Below, one piece after another: positions 47,136 to 58,160 of a stretch of 64,000 nucleotides of DNA (the first letter of the stretch is position 1; each line of letters begins with the position of its first letter). Source of the DNA: Chinchilla lanigera (lineage: Eukaryota; Chordata; Mammalia; Rodentia; Chinchillidae). The stretch lies in the NCBI RefSeq assembly GCF_000276665.1, contig NW_004955433.1:13892059-13956058 (forward strand), given 5' to 3'. The translations under genes and the position numbers were made by a program. The notes beneath the pieces were generated by a model. The model was not told the DNA's origin. It was given only the letters and a program-made list of their open reading frames with translations, and made no database searches.

Positions 47136-47562
47136 ATAGAGCAAGGTCAGTCTGATAGTCAGACATCCTAATGCCAGTAGGTCTATTAGGATATACATTC
47201 AAGTTCACCGAAAGAGAGTAAACAGAAGTACAGGAGTTCCACGCATACCATCAGAACTCAGAGTGTACACGCTTCTGCTAATACATTCAAGATTTCTGCT
47301 TCCTTTAAGAAGAATGATGTACACAAATCCCATGTGATAAATCACCAAAAAATGCCCTAAGTCAATATTTGAGCACCATAGAAGATCCACATCATACAAG
47401 TATACTTTTCATGACTTTACAATATCACCCTGGTAACATATTAACTTTACAAATAAGTAAGGTGCATCTTCATTATAAAAAGCAAAGAATGATATACTTT
47501 AAAACTGTATTATAGAGTTGTGAAACTTTATAAAAATAAAATTTTCATTTTAAAAGTGTCTT
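47136..47562. other. AT-rich unique sequence
   Basis: No gene or repeat was recognised. Confidence 0.4.
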
Positions 47563-47975
47563 CCCGCTATAGTTCAACTGTGTCCCCCAAAAGTGACTAT
47601 TAGATACTTAATCCTTGATGCAACAGCGACCGGCAGGTGCCATTTATGAGGTGATAAGGTCACTGGGGTGTATGGATCAAGGTAGTCATTACAGCAGTGG
47701 GTTAGTTAGTGCAACCGTGGATCTGTTATTAAAAAAAAAAAAAAAAGATTTCTTGGTGTCTTACTCTGCTCTACCTGCACTCTCATCCTTCAGTCTTCTG
47801 CTGTGGGATGAATAGAAAGAAAACTCTTGTTGGATACCAACTTCTTTAACAGTGAGTTTCCAGCTTCCAGAATTATGAGAAATAAATTCTTTTCTTTGTA
47901 AATTATCCATTCTAGGGTGTTCTGCCCTAGAAACACTAAGAAGATTAAGATACCAACCTTTTCTACCCACCCCAC
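47563..47975 (+). mobile_element. MST/THE1-type MaLR LTR relic
   Basis: 'caactgtgtcccccaaaagt', 'acttaatccttgatgcaaca', 'gaggtgataaggtcactggg', 'gcagtgggttagttagtgc', 'ctgctgtgggatgaatag', 'tccagaattatgagaaataa' and 'taaattatccattctagggt' follow an ERVL-MaLR MST-like LTR from 5' edge to poly(A) signal. An A-run expanded at 47731-47746. Confidence 0.88.
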
Positions 47976-48054
47976 CATAAAGATCTCCAATTAATATAAG
48001 TGGGGAACATGTTTTATAGAACATACTTAGGTGCTCAGATCATATAAAAATATT

Positions 48055-48190
48055 ATTTATACTAAAAAATCTTCTAGAGGAGAAGTAGAGGGAACCAACA
48101 GGAAAATAATATGACAAGGAAAAATCACCATATATAAGTTATAACCATCAATGTAAATGGTCTCAATTCACCAATCAAAAGAAACCAATG
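48055..48190 (+). mobile_element. LINE-1, start of ORF2 (left of insertion)
   Basis: 48135-48182 encodes, in one frame, the ORF2 endonuclease N-terminus ('VITINVNGLNSPIKR'-like, compare 'LNINGLNSPIKR' in rodent L1). The matching continuation with the catalytic glutamate lies at 49583 onward ('CIQEKHL', compare 'CLQETHL'). Only about 8 codons of the conserved segment are missing between the two sides, so 48183-49582 is an insertion into this LINE-1. Confidence 0.85.
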
Positions 48191-48194
48191 GGGG

Positions 48195-48450
48195 GGAGCG
48201 CCGGTCTTCTGGCTGGCTAGCTTCCTGCCTCGTGGGCTCCCGGAGGGAGGGCCCTCGGTGCACGGGGAGCCTCGGGCGGGGAGTGCCGGTCTTCGTACCG
48301 GCAGCTCACTCCCTGCCTTACAGGCCCCGGAAGGAGGGCTTCCGGTGCACAGGGAGCCACGGGCGTGGAGCGCCGTCTTCCGGCTGGCTAGCTTCCTGCC
48401 TCGTAGGCTCCCGGAGGGAGGGTCCCCGGCACATGGGGAGCCATGCGGCG
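48195..48450. repeat. Three-unit GC-rich tandem repeat (~85 bp)
   Basis: Each unit runs 'ggag(c/t)gcc-gtcttc ... cctgcct ... ggctcccggagggaggg ... g(gt)gcac-ggggagcc'. Units 1 and 3 are more alike ('ctggctagcttcctgcctcg' in both) than either is to unit 2 ('cagctcactccctgcctta'). The 'ggtgcac' anchor falls at 48257, 48344 and (as 'ggcac') 48428, giving spacings of 87 and 84. Confidence 0.9.
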
Positions 48451-48602
48451 GCGAGCATTGTTGCACGCCGGCCCTTAGGCCAGCCGCTGCCACTCAGTTG
48501 AGATCTATCATGACACAGAGAAACAGTGACACAATTGGCCCACCATGCAACGACTATAGATGCCCACCCACAGACATGTGTGAATCATTCAAACTTTAAA
48601 CA

Positions 48603-48645
48603 ACATGCCATACAACAGGACACTCTTTGAATACATGCCATACAA
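48603..48645. repeat. 30-bp tandem repeat running into assembly gap
   Basis: The 13-bp word 'acatgccatacaa' occurs at 48603-48615 and again at 48633-48645, exactly 30 bp later, where the assembly stops. Only one full period is visible, so array size is unknown. Confidence 0.7.
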
Positions 48646-49582
48646 NNNNNNNNNNNNNNNNNNNNNNNNNNNNNNNNNNNNNNNNNNNNNNNNNNNNNNN
48701 NNNNNNNNNNNNNNNNNNNNNNNNNNNNNNNNNNNNNNNNNNNNNNNNNNNNNNNNNNNNNNNNNNNNNNNNNNNNNNNNNNNNNNNNNNNNNNNNNNNN
48801 NNNNNNNNNNNNNNNNNNNNNNNNNNNNNNNNNNNNNNNNNNNNNNNNNNNNNNNNNNNNNNNNNNNNNNNNNNNNNNNNNNNNNNNNNNNNNNNNNNNN
48901 NNNNNNNNNNNNNNNNNNNNNNNNNNNNNNNNNNNNNNNNNNNNNNNNNNNNNNNNNNNNNNNNNNNNNNNNNNNNNNNNNNNNNNNNNNNNNNNNNNNN
49001 NNNNNNNNNNNNNNNNNNNNNNNNNNNNNNNNNNNNNNNNNNNNNNNNNNNNNNNNNNNNNNNNNNNNNNNNNNNNNNNNNNNNNNNNNNNNNNNNNNNN
49101 NNNNNNNNNNNNNNNNNNNNNNNNNNNNNNNNNNNNNNNNNNNNNNNNNNNNNNNNNNNNNNNNNNNNNNNNNNNNNNNNNNNNNNNNNNNNNNNNNNNN
49201 NNNNNNNNNNNNNNNNNNNNNNNNNNNNNNNNNNNNNNNNNNNNNNNNNNNNNNNNNNNNNNNNNNNNNNNNNNNNNNNNNNNNNNNNNNNNNNNNNNNN
49301 NNNNNNNNNNNNNNNNNNNNNNNNNNNNNNNNNNNNNNNNNNNNNNNNNNNNNNNNNNNNNNNNNNNNNNNNNNNNNNNNNNNNNNNNNNNNNNNNNNNN
49401 NNNNNNNNNNNNNNNNNNNNNNNNNNNNNNNNNNNNNNNNNNNNNNNNNNNNNNNNNNNNNNNNNNNNNNNNNNNNNNNNNNNNNNNNNNNNNNNNNNNN
49501 NNNNNNNNNNNNNNNNNNNNNNNNNNNNNNNNNNNNNNNNNNNNNNNNNNNNNNNNNNNNNNNNNNNNNNNNNNNNNNNNNN
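48646..49582. other. Assembly gap (937 N)
   Basis: A run of N between a 30-bp tandem repeat and the resumption of LINE-1 ORF2. Very long open frames across it are artefacts. Confidence 0.99.
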
Positions 49583-50496
49583 GATCAAGAAATAAGATGT
49601 ATAACAATATGCTGCATACAAGAAAAACATTTACCTCAAAAAGAAATTCATAGACTGAAAGTCAACATATAGAAAACAATACTTCATGTGGTAGGAACCA
49701 GGAAAAAAATCAGGGTAGATATTTTACTTATAAACAAAGTGAACTTCAGCCAAGACTGATCGAGAGAGACAAAGGTCATTATATACTTTTTAGGGGAAAA
49801 TTCCAAGAGGAAGAGATAATAATCATAGATATATAGGCACCAAATTTAGTACAGCCAACTATCTAAAACAAATATTAAAGAATGTGAAAAATCAAATAAT
49901 CACTAATACAGTTGTAATAGGGGACCTCAATACCCCACTGTCACAAATAGACAGATCAACTAGACAAAAAAATCAATAGTGAAATATCAAAACTGAACCA
50001 AACCTGTGAACAAATGGACTTAGTAGATGTCTACAGAGTGTTCTACCCCCACAACATTAGAATACACATTTTCCCAGCTGCATATGGGACATTCTCCAAA
50101 ATAGACCACAGACTAGTTCATAGAACAAAGGAATTTAAATTATCCTAGCCTATTGTAAGACCATAGTGCAATGAAATAGAAAATAAATAGCAAAAGAAGC
50201 CACAAAAACTACAAAAATATATGGAAATTAAATAACACCCTTCTGCACAATGAGTGGTTCATAGAAGAAATTGAAGAGAAAACAGAAAGTTTCTACAATT
50301 AAACAATAATGCCAATACAACATATTGAAAATTATGGGAAGCAGTGAAAGCAGTCCTGCAAGGGAAATTTATAGTGGTGAATTCCCACATTGGAAAAACA
50401 GAGCCAACTCAAATAAACAACCTAATGTTGAATTTCAAACTTCTACAAAAAGAAGAACAAGTGAAGCCCAAAGTTCATAACAAGGGAGGAAATTAT

Positions 50497-50626
50497 AAAG
50501 ATCAGAGCAGAAGGGGCTGGGGATTTAGCTGAGTGGCTCAGTGCCTGCCTGGCAAGCACAAGGTCATGAGTTCAGTTCCAGGTACCGGAAACCGCTCCCC
50601 TCCTCAAAAAAAAGATCAGAGCAGAA
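50497..50626 (+). mobile_element. ID SINE inside LINE-1, with 16-bp target duplication
   Basis: The body at 50513-50610 ('ggggctggggatttagctga' to 'ccaggtaccgg' and a non-A segment before the tail) is flanked by 'aaagatcagagcagaa' at 50497-50512 and 50611-50626. Confidence 0.95.
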
Positions 50627-50925
50627 ATTAATGCAATTGAGGATAAGAAAACACTACAAAGAACCAATGAATCAAAGAGTTGGTTCTTTGAAAGATTAAA
50701 AAAATTGACAAACACTTAGCCAACCTTATCCAAAAAAGGAAGAAAAAGACTCAGATCCAGGCAATTAAGAGTGAAAAGGGTGAAACTGCAACAGATTCTG
50801 CAGAAATTCAGAAGATTATCAATACCTATTTTGAGAACCTGTGCTCTAATAAGATGGAAAACACAGAAGAAATGGAAAAATTCCTAGATACATATGAATT
50901 GCTCAAACTGAAGCAAGAAGACATT

Positions 50926-51044
50926 AAAATTCTGAAGGGCTGAGGATTTAGCTCAGCGGCAAAGCGCCTGCCTGGCAAGCGCAAGGTCGTGAGTTCGGTT
51001 CCCGGTACCGGAGAAAAACCAAAAAAAAAAAAAAAAATTCTGAA
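50926..51044 (+). mobile_element. Young ID SINE inside LINE-1
   Basis: The body at 50937-51033 ('gggctgaggatttagctcag', 'cggttcccggtaccgg', A tail) has 'aaaattctgaa' at 50926-50936 and 51034-51044. It is close to identical to the body at 13884. Confidence 0.95.
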
Positions 51045-53785
51045 TAACCTTATATCTGTCAATGAAATTGAAGGTGTAATTAAAAACTTATCAACAAAGA
51101 AAACCCCACATCCTGATGGATTCACTGCTTAATTCTGCAAGAAATTTAGAGAGACCTGATACCACTAGGAAATCAATACTCCCAAAATCATTCCTGGAAG
51201 CAAGCATTACTCTAATACCAAAACAAGAGAAGGATTCAACCAAAAAAAGAGAACTACAGGCCAATCCCCCTAATGAATATAGATGTAAAAATCCTCAGTA
51301 ATATACTGATAAACAAAATACAGTAAATCATCAAGAAGATTATACAACATGACCAAGTAGGATTCATTCCAGGGATGCAGAGATGGTTCACCTTACTTAA
51401 ATCAGTAAATGTAATACACCATATTAACAGAGCCAAAGACAAAAATCATATGATCAACTCAGTAGATGCAGAAAACAAGCTTCTGACAAAGTCTAACACC
51501 CATTCATGATAAAAAAAAGTCCACAGAAAATTGGAATGGAGGTCTTTATCTGAATCTGATAAAATCCATCTATGACATACCAATAGCCAACATCATATTA
51601 AATGGTCAAAGACTGAAGGCCTTCACTCTAAAATCAGAAATAAGACAAGGATGTCCACTAGTCCACTATCACCTCTCCTGTTCAATATAATCTAGAATTA
51701 TTAGCTAGAGCAATTAGAAAAGAGAAAGAAATAAAAGGAATAAGGATAGTGAAGGAAGAAGTTAAATTATCATTACTTGTAGATGATGTGATACTCTACA
51801 TAGAAGACCCCAAAAACTCCACCAAAAGATTTCTAGATTTAATAACCAAATTTAGTTGCATAGCTGTATATAAAGTCAACACTCAAAAAAATCAATAGCA
51901 TTCCTGTACACAAATAACAAACTCCCTGAGAGAGAAATTAGGGAAATCACACCTTTCACAACAGCATCAAAATATGCAATAGTTAGGAAGCAATCAAACA
52001 ATGGAAGTAAAAGATCTTTACATGGAAAACTACTGTACTCTGAAAAAGGAGATTGAAGAAATCAGAAAATGGAACAATATCCCTTGCTCTTGAGTAGGAA
52101 GAACCAACATAGTGAAAATGGTTATACTTCCAAAACTGTTACACAGATTTAATGCAAACGTGGTCAAAATACCTCAGCAAATTAAAGAAAACAATCATAA
52201 AATTCATCTGGAACTAGAAGAGACCTAGAATAGCAAAAATAATTCTAGGCAACAAAGGCAAGGCAGGGGAATCACAATTCCTGACTTGCAATTATACTAT
52301 AAATCTACTGTGATTTAAAAAGCCAGTTTGGTGCTGGCAAAAAAAAAAAAAAAGACCTGAGGATCAGTGGAACAGATTAGAAGATGCTGAAATAATTCCA
52401 AACATACTCAGTCAGCATATCTTCAACAAAGGAGCCAAACATGTTCACTGGAAGAAAGATAGCCTCTTTAGTAAATGGTACTGGAAAAACTGCCTTTGCA
52501 CATGCTGAAGACTAAAACTAAACCCACATCTCTTATAATATGCATGATACTGAAATCAAGATGGATCAAAGATCTAAATATTAAAGCAGAAACACTAAAT
52601 CTGCTGGAAGAGAGGGTAGGTAGAACTCCTGAAGACACTGGTATAGGCAAAGACTTTATGAACAAAACCCTAATCACATGGGAAATACTAAAAAGAATCA
52701 ACAACCGGGATTTCATCTTCTAAAAAAGCTTTTACACAGCAAAAGAAATTACCAATAGTGTGAAAAAGACGATCCACAGAGTGAGAAAAATTTTTTGCCA
52801 GTTCTTCCTCAAACAATTAATATCTAGAATACATAAAGAACTGAAAAAAACAGCCCTCCCCCCAAATTTAAAGACTGAATCCAAAAATGGACATCTAAAA
52901 TGAATAGACACTTCTCAGATAAAGAAGCAGAAATGGCAAATAAATATATAAAAAATTGTTCAATATCACTGGTTACTCAAAAACTGCAAATTAAAACAAT
53001 ACTCAGATTCCATCTCACTCCAGAAAGGATGGCTATTATCAAGAAATCAATCAATAACAAATGTTAGCAGGGCTTCGGGGAAAAAAAGGAACCTTTCTCC
53101 ACTGTTGGATGGAGTATAGATTGGTGCAACCACTGTGAAAATCATTGTGGAGATTCCTCAAAAAACTAGGACTAGAAGTGCCATTTGATGCAGTTATTCC
53201 CCTTCTTGGTGTCTTCCCAAAAGAATTAAAAGCATCATACTACAGCAATATATGCACACCCATGTTTATAGCAGCAGAGTCTGTAATAGCTAAATCTTGG
53301 AAACAGACCAAATGCCCATCAACTAATGAATCGATAAGGAAGAGGCACCTTATTTATACACAGTGGAGTACTACTCTGCCATAAAGGTTAAGCTTGAGAC
53401 ATCCATAGGTAAATGAATGAACCCTGATATGATACTCGTAAGTGAAATAAATCAAACACACGTATAAATACCACAATGTTTCTCTGGTGTGAGAAACTGA
53501 AGTATAAGTAAGGACCAAAATGTACAATAGATATTGTGAAATAGGAAGAAAATGTTCAAATGGGAAGGGAAACTAGGGAGGAGAGGGGAGGAATGGAAGG
53601 AAGGGGAAAGAAAAAAATGGAAACAAAGTTTTTATGAATAAGGAGGGGTGAGGACCTTAAGGGAGGAAAGAGGAATGGGAAAAAAGTAAAATCAAGATAT
53701 ATCATGTACAGGAGCAAATTCCCTATGATGAATGTGATCATTATATCTAAATTGTACCCATAAACTTTATTAAATTTTTTAAAAC

Positions 53786-54539
53786 CTCCATTATTGTCTT
53801 ATTCATCTGCATGCAAATTCCATGGGTATATCTGTATGTATGAAAAATCATCAAGTGATACTCAACTGTATGAATATATATATATTAGTCTTCAACAAAA
53901 AGTTTTTTAACTTTTTCTTATTTCTGTAGTGCTAATGACATATGAATCATATGAATGGTTATGTTGCTTTGAGACAATCCATTTACCATAAATGTGATGG
54001 CTTAAAATGTTTTGTAAGCCAATGTTTTCAGTGCATCAAGTAAGTTATTACTTAAATGAAAGATACGGATTTTAGCTCTGTCTTGGCCAGTAGAAGTGGA
54101 TGAGTTTGGATTGCTCTGGGCCTCGGTTTTCTCTCTCAATTAGAAAGTGTTTGGTGAGTAACCATCTGGTGTCTCCTCCAGCTTTAGTATTTCATGATAT
54201 TGGGGAACAGGCCAAATGAGAAATGAGAACTCCTTGGTGAGGCTTTGTGGAAAGCAACAGGCTGCTTCTGGTTTTTCTCTTCTGCGAATGAGAATTTTAT
54301 TGAGGAAGAGGCTAGCTAGAGAGCACACAAGCCTGACTAAGTGATGGCCTGATCCATATGACTAGGCCCTCTTAACCACAAGAAAGTCTCCATCTAGTCA
54401 CATAATTCTACAGTCTCCCGCAAAAGGAGAAGTTGCCATTTCCTGCTTTAGAGTCTGAACTCAGTACGAACAAGATCAACTTTTCTCACCAAAAGAATTG
54501 TGCAAGGTTTTTAGTGGAGCTAAATTCAGTCAGAGGAGG
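53786..54539. other. Unique sequence, no gene recognised
   Basis: No repeat or exon could be supported. Confidence 0.4.
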
Positions 54540-55345
54540 TAAGGAGCTAAGTTTACTCCTTCAAACATTGACTGACCTCCTACGGAGTGCCAAGCTTCAT
54601 AGGAGCTGTTGGGGATAAAGCAGTGAGACAGACAGACAGAATACTGTCATCTATGCCTCAGAAGTTCATGGTGATACAAAAGAGTAAACACGCCATTATA
54701 GGGGAGTTACTGCATGTGATAAGTGCTGTAAATGGAGAAATGAAAGTTGCAGTACGAACACTCCCAGGAGGGTGCATAACCTACCAGGAAAGTTTTGTAA
54801 AGCAAGCAATGTCTAAAGAATGAGTGGGAGTTAGCTGCATATCCATAGTTAGTGCACATGGTCGGGGAGGAGGCAGTATCACCTGGAGCAGTCACTACAG
54901 TGAGACTCCTCAGATTCCACTCCCTGTGCTACCTACCACTTAATAGCTGTATGAGCCTGGAAGGACTCTTAAGCTCACTCACACATCTGTTTCCTTATCT
55001 GTGAAATGGGAATAATTATAGTATTCATGAGTCGTAACAATTGAGAATTCACATAAGCCCCACTTCACAGACAGCCTACCTCCTATTACTGTTATTATAA
55101 ATAGTGAGACAGATGTGAGGGCAAGACAGATAAAAGCCCAGGCAGAAAGCCTGTGCATAAGTAGACTGAGAGACGACACTTGGTGCTCAGAAGGTAGTCC
55201 AGTCCAGCTGGAGAGAAGAATGGAGGAGGTAGTAAGGAGAGACTGGAGCAGAACCTGATACCAGAGAACAAAAGGTCTTCTGTGCTATGTGAAGGAGTTT
55301 GGGGTTCATGCTGGGTGAATGAGGAGCATGGAAACAATCTAGAAG
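54540..55345. repeat. Ancient unnamed mammalian repeat, split by MIR
   Basis: 54540-54840 ('caaacattgactgacctcct', 'ggggataaagcagtgagaca', 'gataagtgctgtaaatggag') and 55190-55345 ('gtgctatgtgaaggagtttg', 'gggttcatgctgggtgaatg') keep the order of the copy at 32755. A MIR lies between them at 54890-55110. Confidence 0.5.
54890..55110 (+). repeat. MIR SINE relic
   Basis: Sense MIR: 'ctaccacttaatagctgtat', 'ctgtttccttatctgtgaaa', 'tgggaataattatagtattc'. Confidence 0.82.
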
Positions 55346-55399
55346 AGCCTCCTGATGTTCATGTTTCACAATTATTAGTACGGCAAAGTGTGCTGCACT

Positions 55400-56439
55400 C
55401 ATAAAAATATATATATTTATTTTACCCCCAAAGCATTAAGATACTACATCCACTAGCCAATTTCCTCTACAGAGAATAAGATCGTATTGGAATTCAATAA
55501 CTCACTAACATCCAAGGATTCCCTTTCTTTGGTAAGTGTCAGATGTTAGATGCTCAGATAGCAGCAGTTCATTCAGGAGAGGTAGTACTAAAATAATGTA
55601 ATTCCACCTCAGAGACTCAGTTGAGAAAGTTAATATAGTATATCTTCCTGTGACCCATGAACTGAAATATATAGCAGGTGCCTGGAGTCATTAAACTTGC
55701 TCTATTAGATTACAGAAAATCCCAATCAACTAGCCCTGCTTTGGCTGGATTTTGTGGAACATAGATTGCTTCTTTTTTTTCCAAAAGAGGGAAAGCATGA
55801 ACCATAGCAACAAATCTTTGTGTAAGGCGGTATACAAGATATTTCTTCTTCTCCTTCCATCTCTTTAAATGTGACGTCTAAGGGAAACTAATAAGAACAT
55901 AGCAAGGTTTCTTAGGATTAATAATTATTAGCGAAATCCATAAGGGGTGAATGTGAGCATGGCATGATTCAACACATAGAAATAACCCAGGAGAAAAGTA
56001 AGCTATGACTATCTAATGCAAACAACCAAAATTGCTCCTGGGTAGCTCAATGCCAAGGTGGCATAAACCGTCACAACAGTGGGTAGCAGAATAGTTGATG
56101 GAATAGTATTTGGAAGAGAACGATCAAACTCTTCCTTGCAAAAGAATGAACTACCAATTAGAACCCAAAAATGGACAGCTGGTTTTATAGTATGGTCCCT
56201 GTTAGGCTATTGAAACTAGAAAATGGTGCATCGTTGTCAAAGGCACTGGAAGCAAATGCTCTTCTTCACCCTTTCAACAAGGTGGAAGAGCATCCATTCC
56301 TGGAATACTGTGTGGATTTATGGCCACACACAGGGACATACGGAGCAGAACCTGCTGGTATCTTCATTCACCTTGTTTGTCCACTAGACTCACTATAGTA
56401 TTCTGCACACAAAAATGGACTTAAATGTCAATAATAAAT
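55400..56439. other. Unique sequence, no gene recognised
   Basis: No repeat or exon could be supported. Confidence 0.4.
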
Positions 56440-56660
56440 GAATAACTTGTCCATATACTTAATGAGTGTTTATTGTAAACTGCCTAAATTTAAGATGCTA
56501 TCCTAGTACTTGGGAACAACGTCAAGAAGGATGATATATGTACACTGACCTCAAGGGATTTACCATCTAGCACACGTTTCCAAATCATAAACATTATATA
56601 TAACACAGGGCACAAAGTAATGAAAGCACAGTAGAGAAGCAGATTAAGTGTTATAGGACC
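56440..56660. repeat. Ancient unnamed mammalian repeat, fragment
   Basis: 'taatgagtgtttattgtaaa', 'ctatcctagtacttgggaac', 'gacctcaagggatttaccat'. Confidence 0.5.
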
Positions 56661-57565
56661 ATTCTACTCATATTTAAAGAGTATTATTATGTCAATACAG
56701 CATATTATGTGATCTATTTTTATTAACCTTTTTCATTTTAAAGCTTAACCTGCACAACAATGGATACTGTGATTTTTACTAACTGACAATTCCATTAAAT
56801 CCCAGAGCTAGCAGATGATATTGATCAGCAGTCAGAGCGGCAGTAGAAAGATGGGAAGTTTCTGAATGGGGCTGCACTCTAAGCCTGGGATCCATAGTGA
56901 ATAGTAAGATGAGGTTTTCTTCTGGTGGGAGAAGTGGGAGTTACTCAGCTTCTGCATGGGCTTTGTTAGCATTTCTGCACCCTTTGCCCACTGGGCACTT
57001 AGTTTATTCTACTTCTATCACAAGGCACAAGTGCCATGGCCTAAAATACTCTTTAAAGGAGGTGAATAAAACTTGGGCTTATTCTCGTCATGAAATTGCT
57101 GACCTCTTGTCTCCTCTGGAGGTGGCATACAGAAGCTTTAGGACAGCACTCCTCCCCTTCCCTATCCCACTCTAAAAGGCACACACTGTTTTTATTTAGG
57201 AAATAACTTTTCTTGCAGAAAATGCCAATGCTCCCCAAGCCTCACAGTCAGAGTTCAATGGGGAAATCAGCAGTTTTGCAGTGGTGCTTGAGAGATAAAA
57301 AGTGTTTGAGTTTGGAATTTCCATGCCCTCTAAGCAAGATACTCCAAAGAAATCACATGTACGTAGACAAAAGGAGTTTTAATTTTGCTACTTAAAATAT
57401 AAAGCCCTCTTATACCCGCCTTTCTGTGCACTCTGAAGGGGGAGACCAGTTTATGCTTCTGGTTACCTTTGCGGTCATCAATGTTAACCTTTTCATGGAA
57501 TCTCTTTAATTAATGCAAAGAACAGATAGACTTGCTCCATTTTCTACGATTTGCATCATTGTATT
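56661..57565. other. Unique sequence, no gene recognised
   Basis: No repeat or exon could be supported. The longest open frame is 92 codons (56897-57175), without a recognisable domain. Confidence 0.4.
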
Positions 57566-57746
57566 TAATGTTTTTCCAGTAATGGGGATTGCTGAGCTGT
57601 ATCTCCAGGTTCCCTGCCCACTTTTTAATTCATTTTGAAAGAGTTTTGCTAAGTCACTAAGTTGCTCAGGCTGGGCTCAAACTTGCAGTCCTCCTGTCTC
57701 AGCTTCCCAGAGTGCAGGGATTACACATATGCACCACCCGGCCTGG
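57566..57746 (-). repeat. B1-ID composite SINE (reverse)
   Basis: The reverse ID half ('agtaatggggattgctgagc', 'tgtatctccaggttccctgc') is followed by the linker and reverse B1 ('gttgctcaggctgggctcaa', 'cagcttcccagagtgcaggg', 'caccacccggcctggc'). Confidence 0.9.
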
Positions 57747-57979
57747 CTACATTTACTTTTGATTCTCCGTATGTGTTAGTGGAGAGAGAGGCATATTTAT
57801 ACTTGTGCCTCTCAGTTAATACAATGCTCTTAACTGGGGATTGAGTTCTTAAATGTGACAGAATCACATTTCAAAAAGGAACAAACTTAAGGTCACATTT
57901 TTAAAAGTTAAGACGTTCAAATATATGACATTATTAGCAATAAAATCGATGAAGAAATGTCTTCACAATGAATTTTTCA

Positions 57980-58160
57980 TGTACTGAAGTTTGCTGCTAG
58001 ATGCTGTATAAGGTTTAAAAAATAAAGTTGAAGACATAGCCCCTATTTTCAAGTTTAAAACCTAGTTGGAAAGATAAACTTTAAAATGTGTACACATTAA
58101 ACAAGAATCAAGTGACAGTAGCAAATGCTATGAAATTCAGAGAGTTCAAAGGATGAGAAT
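57980..58160. repeat. Ancient unnamed mammalian repeat, fragment
   Basis: 'ctgctagatgctgtataagg', 'gaagacatagcccctatttt', 'caaatgctatgaaattcaga' again follow the start of the family at 32755. Confidence 0.5.

Larger units (their letters stand above)
48191..48645. mobile_element. GC-rich tandem-repeat insert in LINE-1 ORF2 (identity unknown)
   Basis: CpG-rich sequence of quite different composition from the AT-rich LINE-1 around it. It holds three tandem units of about 84-87 bp (48195-48279, 48280-48366, 48367-48450), a non-repeated GC-rich end ('cattgttgcacgccggccct'), then about 145 bp of ordinary composition leading into a 30-bp tandem repeat and the gap. GC-rich tandem monomers are known in rodent L1 5' UTR promoters and in composite VNTR retroelements; either could explain it. 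A retroviral LTR segment is less likely. The right border and any target duplication are hidden by the gap. Confidence 0.6.
49583..53785 (+). mobile_element. Rodent LINE-1, ORF2 and 3' UTR (right of insertion)
   Basis: It resumes in the endonuclease domain at 'CIQEKHL', then 'KAVLQGKF' (about 50345), the reverse-transcriptase entry 'NEIEGVIKNL' and 'KTPHPDGF' (51060-51120), 'LPKSFLEASITLIPKQ' (51180), a 'VDDVILYIEDP' catalytic block whose preceding residue makes it LVDD instead of FADD (51778), 'GVFPKELK' (53205) and 'CPSTNESIRK' (53309). The 3' UTR contains a polypurine stretch (53560-53690) and ends near 'aaactttattaaattttt'. Frameshifts and stops make it a dead copy. Two ID SINEs sit inside it. 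Confidence 0.92.

Noticed and set aside
48195..48450. CRISPR array or coding tandem-repeat gene
   Set aside because: Contiguous repeats without unique spacers, mammalian context, and no start or regulatory context for a gene.
48585..49672. Open frames of 322-355 codons across the second N run
   Set aside because: Also produced by translating N. Only a few flanking codons are real, and they belong to LINE-1 or the 30-bp repeat.
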